Made by a program: the position numbers and the translations under genes
The notes under the pieces: generated by a model
The model's input: only the letters and a program-made list of their open reading frames with translations
What the model was told of the DNA's origin: nothing
The model's database searches: none
Assembly: GCA_046533895.1 (NCBI GenBank)
Contig: JAWDOK010000009.1
Location: 1-41,416, forward strand
Length of the DNA stretch: 41,416 nt
Direction of reading: 5' to 3'
From: Acidianus hospitalis
Lineage (GTDB): Archaea; Thermoproteota; Thermoprotei_A; Sulfolobales; Sulfolobaceae
Shown: piece by piece, positions 15,972 to 22,848 of the stretch
How the letters are laid out: each line of letters starts with the position of its first letter
How positions within the stretch are numbered: the first letter of the stretch is position 1

Positions 15972-16898
15972 TTGATTGAGACTGTAGACTTAACAAAGAT
16001 TTTTAAAATAAAGAGAAAAGAAATAAAAGCCCTTGATTCTGTTAGTATAAATGTTGAAAAAGGCAAAATTGGAGCACTTGTAGGTCATAATGGCGCAGGA
16101 AAAACTACTTTACTTAAGATTTTATCAACATTAGTATTGCCCACTTCTGGCGATGCGTTTATCAACGGTTATAGTGTAACCAGAGAAGAAGAGAAAGTTA
16201 GAGAAAACATAGGGTTAGTAACAGTGAGCGAGAGAGCTTTCTATTACAGACTAACGGCATTAGATAATTTAATTTTCTTTTCAAGTTTACAAGGATTATC
16301 TTTAGGTGATGCTAGAAAGAGAGCAAACCAACTACTAGATTTTGTAGGCTTATCTGAATGGAAAAATGTACCTTACATGAAATTTAGTACGGGAATGCAG
16401 AAAAAATTAGCTTTAGCTAGAGCATTAATAACTGACCCTCCAGTACTTTTAATGGATGAGCCTACGTTAGGGTTAGATCTAGTTTCAGCAAGGGAATTTA
16501 GAGCTACTATAAGGAAATTAAAGGAAAAAAACAAGACAATCCTATTATCTTCCCATTATTTAAGAGAGATAGAAGAGTTAGCTGATATCATATTCCTAAT
16601 AAAAAGAGGTAAAATAGTTGCTAGTGGCACTTTAGACGAGTTAAAAAGAATGACTGGAAAAGTCTTGGAAGTTATAACACATGAAATAAATAACGAGATT
16701 AGGAAATTTGTTATTTATTCTACTGATAAGGAGTACATTTTACGAATACCAGAGACAGAAATTGATAAAGTTACAGTACATTATAAAGAAGTGGAAGAAA
16801 AAGATCCAACATTAGATGATATTTATATTCATTTCGTAGGAGAAGTAGAAGAGGATATAGGCAGGGGGAGAAGCAGACCATGGAGATTAAGGGAATAA
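15972..16898 (+). CDS. ABC-2 transporter ATPase subunit (pair 3)
   Basis: 308 residues from a TTG start; no ATG or GTG is usefully placed, and the translation begins naturally with IETVDLTKIF. Walker A is GHNGAGKT (38-45), signature FSTGMQKK (138-145) and Walker B VLLMDEP (158-164). The Q-loop region reads TVSERAFYYRLT without the usual Gln, a form seen in one subgroup of DrrA/NodI-like exporter ATPases. The acidic C-terminal extension ends in an Arg-rich tail (GRGRSRPWRL). It overlaps its permease by 19 bp and lies 55 bp from the divergent gene at 15527-15916. Confidence 0.86.
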   Translation: MIETVDLTKIFKIKRKEIKALDSVSINVEKGKIGALVGHNGAGKTTLLKILSTLVLPTSGDAFINGYSVTREEEKVRENIGLVTVSERAFYYRLTALDNLIFFSSLQGLSLGDARKRANQLLDFVGLSEWKNVPYMKFSTGMQKKLALARALITDPPVLLMDEPTLGLDLVSAREFRATIRKLKEKNKTILLSSHYLREIEELADIIFLIKRGKIVASGTLDELKRMTGKVLEVITHEINNEIRKFVIYSTDKEYILRIPETEIDKVTVHYKEVEEKDPTLDDIYIHFVGEVEEDIGRGRSRPWRLRE

Positions 16899-17692
16899 TA
16901 AGTAAACTTTACGCCTTCCTCTATATTAGAGGATTTAAAGTATGGTCTTCATATAGAACTCAAGTTATACTTACTGTTCTTTCATGGACTTTACCAGTAT
17001 TTACTTACTATTTCATTGGGACCTCACTTGGGAATAAGGTAGTACAAGATATCCACGTAACAAATTATACGAGCTTCTTTGTAATAGGCTTAGCGTTTCA
17101 AGGATACGTATCTTCTGTCATAACTACAATAAGCCAAAGAATAAGGAATGAACAGCTTTATGGCACAATAGAATATTATGTCCTTTCAAAATCTGGGGTC
17201 CTATCATTTTTAATTTATTCCGCAATATGGGGATTTACGATAAATACCATCAATGCGGTAATTATTCTAACAATAGGCGATCTGCTAGGAGTAAGATACG
17301 AAATTAATATATTAAGCACATTAGTGTTAACTTTACTTTTAATCTCGTCTACGTTAGGTATAGCTTTTATGTCTGCAGCATTTACAATGATAATAAAGCA
17401 AGGAAATCCCATCTCTTTCTTCTTCTCCACTTTTACAACTCTTTTAGGTGGAGTAGTGTTTCCAGTGACGATAATGCCATCAGAAGTAACATACATAAGC
17501 TACGCACTACCGCTAACGTGGGCTTTAAATGGATTAAGAAATGCTATGCTTTATGGATATGGTATATTTCAAGTTTTAAAATGTATAGAGATTCTTTTAC
17601 TGTTTAACATTATTCTAATTCCCTTAGGATTATTGATGTATTCTTTTTCATTCAAAAAGGCGAGAGAAAAAGGAACTCTAGGTGAGTATTAA
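16880..17692 (+). CDS. ABC-2 type permease (pair 3)
   Basis: A 270-residue polytopic protein with about six hydrophobic segments. The cytoplasmic N-terminus is followed by WSSYRTQVILTVLSWTLPVFTYYF (about residues 22-45) and a typical ABC-2 domain including TISQRIRNEQLYGTIEYYVLSKSG (about 83-106), which matches the E-x-x-GT amphipathic region. A late PLTWALNGLRNAMLYG segment (about 210-225) is characteristic of ABC-2 permeases ('P.ty.l...R..ll.G'). It starts inside the ATPase gene, so the two are coupled. The substrate is unknown. Confidence 0.84.
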   Translation: MEIKGIISKLYAFLYIRGFKVWSSYRTQVILTVLSWTLPVFTYYFIGTSLGNKVVQDIHVTNYTSFFVIGLAFQGYVSSVITTISQRIRNEQLYGTIEYYVLSKSGVLSFLIYSAIWGFTINTINAVIILTIGDLLGVRYEINILSTLVLTLLLISSTLGIAFMSAAFTMIIKQGNPISFFFSTFTTLLGGVVFPVTIMPSEVTYISYALPLTWALNGLRNAMLYGYGIFQVLKCIEILLLFNIILIPLGLLMYSFSFKKAREKGTLGEY

Positions 17693-17755
17693 TAGCCTAA
17701 TCATAATTTTGTTTTTGTAGAAATAATGGCGAATCTGTAAATTAAAATGAAGAGA

Positions 17756-18529
17756 TTAGGCCATATTAATTCTATTTAGAAACTCGTCAACAAGATTATT
17801 GATTATGCTTCTAGTTCTTTCATAGTTAAGTAATCTATATACTGGAGGATATTTCCTTTTATCAGTAAATTTTAGATCATTTAGATCTCTTCTAGCTGGA
17901 ATTATTGTATTAAAATTAACGAAATCTAACGTTCCGTTAAATGGATATATCCTCTTTTTAACTTCATTAATCTTTTCGTCAGGTAAGGGCTTTAAAGCAT
18001 CAATTATACCCAGATATGCTTGTTGAGCAAGCTCTTCTGGTTTAGTTTCAGCTATTATGATATTTCCTAAGTATTTTAAGTCCAAGTTAAAATATGACAT
18101 CCATTGGAATATAGACTGAACTCCTTCTCTAAATTCCTTTATTTTAGCAGTGGATATTGTTGAGAGAATAAAATTGGAAAAACTAGCTGCATTCATAGAG
18201 ACTATTGAAACACCAGGCTTAAAATCAATAAATACGAAGTCGTAATTAGAAGTATTTATTTTAGTATCCTGCATCATCTTACTTAGAATGTTATAATTTA
18301 ATGTAGAGAACGAGTATTCAAAGAATGGCAAAGATACTATATCTATATCTTGAAAAGAATTAATACCAGGATAAATATTTCTTTGTCTGACGAAGAAGCT
18401 AGTTATAAAAAGTTTAGGATCAAGGTCTATTATTAATACTTTCTTTCCTCTTTTAGACAGACCCATGGCTAGGAATGATATAACATGCAACTTACCATAA
18501 CAGGGTAATGGCGCAGAAGCTATTATCAC
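17756..18529 (-). CDS. ParA/MinD-like protein with degenerate P-loop
   Basis: 257 residues from a GTG start; an in-frame stop lies two codons upstream, so no longer form exists. The fold signature is clear: VLIIDLDPKLF (about 31-41) matches the A' strand of ParA/MinD and FVFIDFKPGVS (about 98-108) matches switch II. The P-loop position reads APLPCYGKLH (about 6-15) instead of KGGxGK(S/T)(T/S). Both the signature lysine region and the Ser/Thr after Gly-Lys are lost, so ATP hydrolysis is doubtful. It is the last gene of a minus-strand cluster that also encodes three membrane proteins, 78 bp after the nearest one. It may be a structural or regulatory partner of them. Confidence 0.75.
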   Translation of the reverse strand: MIIASAPLPCYGKLHVISFLAMGLSKRGKKVLIIDLDPKLFITSFFVRQRNIYPGINSFQDIDIVSLPFFEYSFSTLNYNILSKMMQDTKINTSNYDFVFIDFKPGVSIVSMNAASFSNFILSTISTAKIKEFREGVQSIFQWMSYFNLDLKYLGNIIIAETKPEELAQQAYLGIIDALKPLPDEKINEVKKRIYPFNGTLDFVNFNTIIPARRDLNDLKFTDKRKYPPVYRLLNYERTRSIINNLVDEFLNRINMA

Positions 18530-18607
18530 AGATTAGCATACTTCAAGAAGGAATTTAAATTTTCATCATAAAAATTTATCTAAATAGTTGTTTTAATTAC
18601 AATATTT

Positions 18608-18850
18608 CTAACTTCTCATAGTTATTGTTCTCAAAATAAATGATAAAGTGAATAAACCTAATGCAATAGCTACATAATTTACAGAATAACCACCCTTAAT
18701 AAATGCGGAAGCCCATATATTCAATAAAAATGGAAAAGATATTATCATAAGTACTATTGATATTTTATTAATTATTGATTTGATACTTTTATCTCTTTTT
18801 GTTGCTTTTTTGTTTCCTCTTGTTTGTCTTCTTTTTTCTTGCTTTTTCAT
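18608..18850 (-). CDS. Small membrane protein with highly basic N-terminus (80 aa)
   Basis: The first 26 residues are almost all Lys, Arg, Gln and Asn (MKKQEKRRQTRGNKKATKRD), then two hydrophobic segments follow (about residues 28-48 and 55-74). The N-terminus should face the cytoplasm by the positive-inside rule and could bind nucleic acid or phospholipid. The gene begins inside the 3' end of the 18789-19148 gene, overlapping by 62 bp in another frame. I do not recognise the family. Confidence 0.55.
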   Translation of the reverse strand: MKKQEKRRQTRGNKKATKRDKSIKSIINKISIVLMIISFPFLLNIWASAFIKGGYSVNYVAIALGLFTLSFILRTITMRS

Positions 18851-19148
18851 TCGCTTTATTAGATAACTTACTACTTAAAAAATCTTGTATTATTATGCCA
18901 ATGATTCCAAAAAGAAGATAAAAATATGCAACATTACCCAAAGGTATGAAGAAAAATAAGGCCGAAAATATTAAATTTATTATGCCTAATATTATAAGAA
19001 ATCTAAAATCAAATCTTAAAATTATAAATAAAATTAGAGTAATTAAAAAGAACATTAGTTGATCATAAGAACTAAGATAAACTGAAAAAGATGGAAATAT
19101 GGACAAAAGAAATGAATATATATAATTTTTTACATTCTTTTTAGCCAT
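18789..19148 (-). CDS. Small membrane protein with highly basic C-terminus (119 aa)
   Basis: About four hydrophobic segments lie between residues 9 and 88, followed by a tail of about 30 residues dominated by Lys and Arg (EKARKKKTNKRKQKSNKKR at the end). The start overlaps the end of the large upstream membrane gene by 19 bp, and the basic tail overlaps the next gene by 62 bp, so three genes are physically chained. The tail would be cytoplasmic. I do not recognise a family. Confidence 0.6.
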   Translation of the reverse strand: MAKKNVKNYIYSFLLSIFPSFSVYLSSYDQLMFFLITLILFIILRFDFRFLIILGIINLIFSALFFFIPLGNVAYFYLLFGIIGIIIQDFLSSKLSNKANEKARKKKTNKRKQKSNKKR

Positions 19149-20794
19149 ATTACTGACCTCAATTTACTCCAACACAGTTTAGCTAATAGCCCAGATATTA
19201 TTATTAATACTATAAAATCTACTATAATTAAATATTGGTTGATATAATAAGCTTCATTTATAGCCTCTCCATATCCGTTAATCATAGGTATTCCTAGATA
19301 ACCGTTACAATCTTTAGCACCTTTCCATAAACTATAATAAGGTACTAATACTTTAGCAAACGTGGAGTTACCTATAACTATCACCTTACAAGGAGTAACT
19401 GTAACATTAAGTGGCTCTCCATTGGCTGAAAAGGCTATAGATTTAAAACATTCATTTTCGTACAAGTGAAACTTACCACATGAGAATACTAGCTTAAAAT
19501 TAGAGTAATTTGGAGTTTCATTACTAACCACTAGATAATATTTTATACCTTCATAAGCTAATTGCTTTGCATTAACACCAAATATTGAAAAAGATACTGG
19601 CAATAAATTTGGAATAAGATTCTCATATTTATAAATAGAGTATAAATTGCATTCTAATAAAAACGTTTTATTTATTCCTATATAATAAAATCCTGGATGT
19701 TCATAAATAAATTTTTGCAATTTAAAAAACTCCTCGCATACAGCATAATTATTAGCATTAAATGTTAGTATAGCATAAGCAGTCACATGCTCTTGCGTAT
19801 ACAAGTTGATGCAAGGCATATTTGCCAAGCTCATTAAAAATAGAATAAAGATAATATATTTCCATGATTTTAAAAACGCAAAGGAGATCACGACTAATCC
19901 TGAAATAAAAAGAATAAACTTCTGTTGAAATGATTGAAATATTAAAAATATTGCATTTATAAGAGGTATGTTAGGAATTTTTACAAAGACTACAAGCCAG
20001 GACAACAAAAGTATTAGAGATACTGAAACTATAGCTGAAGGTATCTTATACTTTTTAATGAAAAGATAAATTGAAAATATTCCTAAATAAAAAGAAATAT
20101 AATATATTTCTTTAACATATAATGGTATATAATGAGCGCTCGTTATATTTAACGAAGGGACAACTATTTCGTAAACTAAAACTTCATAATTTACCAGAGA
20201 TAAAAAGGATAACGCAGAAGATGCCAAGGAGGCTAAAAGAAATTTTATCTTATTACTAGCAAAAAATAATATAGGCAATAGAAATATAAAACCTAGAATA
20301 AAAGACTCAAAATATATCCAATTTGTAACTATAAATACTAAAGATAAAATCAGAAAATTTTTTAAATTAATATTTTTTGCTAGTCGATAACCCAATAGAA
20401 ATACTAAAGGACCAAAGGCATAAGACATTAATATACTCGGTGCATCTCCTACATAAAGAATAAGTGCTGTGCCCGGGTTAAGCATAAAAAGAAATGATAA
20501 AATCCACTTTTTCCATTCTATCAAATTAAAATATGATGACATTACATAAAATAAAACAGTGCCTAAAATAAAAGGCAATACTGTAAATATTTTCTCTGGT
20601 GAATTCCACCAAATTGAATTAAGAAAATTGTAAAAATATGAGAAAGGTGTAGGAATAGAAAACAAATATTGTCTATAGTATAGGTAACTTGGCTCAGTAT
20701 CTAGCAAGGAAAAAGCATTAACCTCAAATAAAGTCCTAAATACTATTAAGTAGAAAGCTAACGTAACTACGAAGAATAAATAAAACCTTCGCAT
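19130..20794 (-). CDS. Large polytopic membrane protein, possibly GT-C-like
   Basis: 554 residues with an N-terminal TM, a first loop (LLDTEPSYLYYRQYLFS, about residues 30-46) holding an acidic pair, about ten more TMs up to residue 330, a soluble external domain (about 335-525) and one last TM (about 527-547). This TM-bundle-plus-ectodomain layout resembles GT-C glycosyltransferases and YfhO-like proteins, and a segment VPYYSLWKGAKDCNGYLGIP (about 487-506) recalls the C-terminal beta domain of the latter. No catalytic motif is certain. Several Cys pairs and N-x-S/T sequons support an external C-terminal domain. It is the first gene of the 17.7-20.8 kb minus-strand cluster. Confidence 0.7.
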   Translation of the reverse strand: MRRFYLFFVVTLAFYLIVFRTLFEVNAFSLLDTEPSYLYYRQYLFSIPTPFSYFYNFLNSIWWNSPEKIFTVLPFILGTVLFYVMSSYFNLIEWKKWILSFLFMLNPGTALILYVGDAPSILMSYAFGPLVFLLGYRLAKNINLKNFLILSLVFIVTNWIYFESFILGFIFLLPILFFASNKIKFLLASLASSALSFLSLVNYEVLVYEIVVPSLNITSAHYIPLYVKEIYYISFYLGIFSIYLFIKKYKIPSAIVSVSLILLLSWLVVFVKIPNIPLINAIFLIFQSFQQKFILFISGLVVISFAFLKSWKYIIFILFLMSLANMPCINLYTQEHVTAYAILTFNANNYAVCEEFFKLQKFIYEHPGFYYIGINKTFLLECNLYSIYKYENLIPNLLPVSFSIFGVNAKQLAYEGIKYYLVVSNETPNYSNFKLVFSCGKFHLYENECFKSIAFSANGEPLNVTVTPCKVIVIGNSTFAKVLVPYYSLWKGAKDCNGYLGIPMINGYGEAINEAYYINQYLIIVDFIVLIIISGLLAKLCWSKLRSVIWLKRM

Positions 20795-20854
20795 ATGAGA
20801 AATTAGATGCTCTCATTATAAATCTTAAGCAAATACTTGATTACATAAAAATAT

Positions 20855-21730
20855 TCAATTTATACCTTCTATATCTATTCCTAACTCCCTAGCAATTTCC
20901 CTATATCTATTCCTTATAGTTACTTGCGTTACTCCAGACACTTCTGAGATCTCTCTTTGAGATCTCCTTTCTCCGTTAATGTTTGCAGCTATATATACTG
21001 CTGCTGCTGCAATACTTGCAGGATCTTTACCAGAAGTTATTCCAGCTTTCTTAGCTCTCTCCACGATCTCCGTAGCCGCAGTCATTACTTTACCACTAAG
21101 CCCTAATAATGAAGCTATCTTCATTACATAGTACTTAGGATCGCTTGCAGGAACTTCTGTAACATCTTCCCTTAATAATAATCTATAAGCCTTTCCTATC
21201 TCTTTCTTATTAGCAGAAGTAGCTTTGCTTATTTCGTCTAAAGTTGTCGGAATATTCATCTTTCTACAAGCTGCGTAAACTGATGCTGCAACTACTTCTT
21301 CTATGCTTCTACCTTTTATTAGTTTTTTCTCTAGTGCTTTTCTATAAATTATTGCAGCTTCTTCTTTAACTGCCTTTGGTAGTCCTAAATTGTCTATTAT
21401 TCTCTCTAGTATTGTCATAGCCTTAACTAAGTTCCTCTGTTCTGAAGTACCTACCCTAGATCTTATCTGTAATTTCCTCAATCTCATGGCTTTTATTCTA
21501 TCCTTTGCCCTTGTATCCATATAGGTTGAAAGACCCATATCATGAACTGCTAAGTTAATTGTACCAGCTCTGCTTCTTTCTCTGTTCTCTTCTTCTGTAT
21601 AAGCTCTCCACTCCGGTCCTTGGTCTACAACTTTATCCTCTAGTACTTCTCCCGTCTCTGTACAGATGTACTCTCCCCTGTTAGCGTCAAAGACTATTTT
21701 GTCCTTTGGACATATTACTTCACTACTCAT
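20855..21730 (-). CDS. tfb: Transcription initiation factor B (TFB), TFIIB homolog
   Basis: A full TFIIB-type factor of 291 residues from the ATG at 21728-21730; a GTG 9 bp upstream (to 21739) would add three residues. From the N-terminus: a zinc-ribbon-like segment ICPKDKIVFDANRGEYICTETGEV (about 6-29), the B-reader region EDKVVDQGPEWRAY (about 31-44), and two cyclin folds (about 95-190 and 195-285). The second fold ends in a helix-turn-helix, SQREISEVSGVTQVTIRNRY (about 259-278), that reads the BRE. Only two of the four zinc-ribbon Cys remain (CxxD, CxxT); from memory, other Sulfolobus TFBs look similar. The linker lacks the GGP...N segment I remember from TFB1, so this may be the TFB2 paralog. 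Confidence 0.92.
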   Translation of the reverse strand: MSSEVICPKDKIVFDANRGEYICTETGEVLEDKVVDQGPEWRAYTEEENRERSRAGTINLAVHDMGLSTYMDTRAKDRIKAMRLRKLQIRSRVGTSEQRNLVKAMTILERIIDNLGLPKAVKEEAAIIYRKALEKKLIKGRSIEEVVAASVYAACRKMNIPTTLDEISKATSANKKEIGKAYRLLLREDVTEVPASDPKYYVMKIASLLGLSGKVMTAATEIVERAKKAGITSGKDPASIAAAAVYIAANINGERRSQREISEVSGVTQVTIRNRYREIARELGIDIEGIN

Positions 21731-21777
21731 ACTGGTCACGAATTTACATATATTGTCTTTCTAGTTAATAAAGTTTT

Positions 21778-21788
21778 CTTTATAAAAT
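21778..21788 (-). promoter_or_regulatory. TATA box of the tfb gene
   Basis: Read on the minus strand this is attttataaag, about 39-58 bp before the candidate starts. It predicts a leader of about 20-30 nt, so tfb is probably not leaderless. Confidence 0.45.
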
Positions 21789-21897
21789 GTAATCATGAAT
21801 TTAATGTTGAAAAAAGATAATATTTGATATATTTTATTTAATGATAAAATGACATACATTTATAACCTTTAGGCTTAAATTCTATAATGATTGAAAC

Positions 21898-22302
21898 ATG
21901 AGAATTAGTGTTGAAATACAAACTAAGCATGAAAGTAATGCGTTGTTAGTAGTTCTTTCTGATCCTTCATTTGTATTACCCAATTTATTACCTCCGATTA
22001 AGGAAGTTAAAATAAGTGAAGGAAAATACACTTGTAAAGGAAAATTCCTAGGAACGCCTTTTGAGATAGTTGGCAATTACTATTCCTCAACTGAGGGAAG
22101 AATAAAATATGTCTTTACAATAAATAAAGGCGGAACTGGAAATTTGGAGTTTTTGATTGAGCAAGGAAAGGTTACATTGATATTCGACTATGATGGATGG
22201 TTTGAAAAAATCTCTAGATTATTTATATCTAGGTGGATCAATGACTTTAAGAAAAATTTTGAGGAAAAAGTTAGGTTAAAAAGAATTGAGAGTAAAATTT
22301 AA
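21898..22302 (+). CDS. Hypothetical protein, START/SRPBCC-like (134 aa)
   Basis: A soluble alpha/beta protein. An N-terminal strand (MRISVEIQTKHES) is followed by a short helix region (LLVVLSDPSFVLPNLLPPI, about residues 17-35). A series of antiparallel strands (about 38-100) comes next, then a long C-terminal amphipathic helix (about 103-130). This order matches the helix-grip SRPBCC/START fold and resembles the small Sulfolobales family DUF3211, but I assign that only tentatively. Such proteins bind hydrophobic ligands. The stop abuts the stop of the convergent gene at 22303 with no spacer. Confidence 0.6.
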   Translation: MRISVEIQTKHESNALLVVLSDPSFVLPNLLPPIKEVKISEGKYTCKGKFLGTPFEIVGNYYSSTEGRIKYVFTINKGGTGNLEFLIEQGKVTLIFDYDGWFEKISRLFISRWINDFKKNFEEKVRLKRIESKI

Positions 22303-22581
22303 TCAAGCAATGGCCTCTATATGAATAAATAGCAACATTGATGTTATAGCTACTATAATTTTCTCTGTGGATTCTTTACTAATTATAGTGCTTTTCTCCT
22401 TCAGTTTTACACGCCTCTTCCCTATACTTAGTTCTCCTTCACCCTTGTGTACTATTAAAGATAACTCCTGGTTTTTCTTAAAGACTATTTTCTCACCTGG
22501 TTTCATATACATTATCATATCTGCTGCATTTTTTGAAATAAACAAATCATTTTTTATTGAAATTAATTCTTGGTACTTCAT
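22303..22581 (-). CDS. Hypothetical protein, minimal cupin-like barrel (92 aa)
   Basis: A short beta-rich protein whose middle follows a cupin rhythm: PGEKIVFKKNQELSLIVHKGEGELSIGKRRVKL (about 28-60), then STIISKES and a final strand IVAITSMLLFIHIEA. The His and Glu residues that bind metal in true cupins are not visible in the right places, so any enzyme activity is doubtful. It may be a structural or ligand-binding version of the fold. It sits tail-to-tail against the 21898 gene. Confidence 0.5.
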   Translation of the reverse strand: MKYQELISIKNDLFISKNAADMIMYMKPGEKIVFKKNQELSLIVHKGEGELSIGKRRVKLKEKSTIISKESTEKIIVAITSMLLFIHIEAIA

Positions 22582-22795
22582 AGGTGCTAACTACTTTCAC
22601 GGGTATATTTATTTTTCCCAGAGTGAGGCTTGAAAGTGATAAAGTCTCCTAAGATCTATGATAGAAATTTTTCAGAAATTTCCAGATAATACCATCTTAA
22701 GTTTTTACAATGTTTATGATATGAATTAAATATTACGCATTCGATATTATTTTAACTTTCTATTAAAGGCACCAATTAACTTTGTTAAAATACTC

Positions 22796-22805
22796 ATTTA
22801 TAAAA
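22796..22805 (+). promoter_or_regulatory. TATA box of the OFOR operon
   Basis: atttataaaa is centred near 22800 and predicts transcription start near 22826. This makes a GTG at 22810 impossible as the start codon on that transcript and supports the ATG at 22849, with a leader of about 23 nt. Confidence 0.55.
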
Positions 22806-22848
22806 TTACGTGAGAGCATTTTATATTCTACCTTCGAGAATTTATAAT

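Noticed and set aside
22367..22633. Plus-strand frame of 88 codons
   Set aside because: Antisense to the cupin-like gene at 22303-22581, with Phe/Ile/Ser-rich composition and no recognisable domain.
22810..22848. GTG start for OFOR alpha
   Set aside because: Only about 5 bp after the TATA box, and it adds residues absent from the known homolog.
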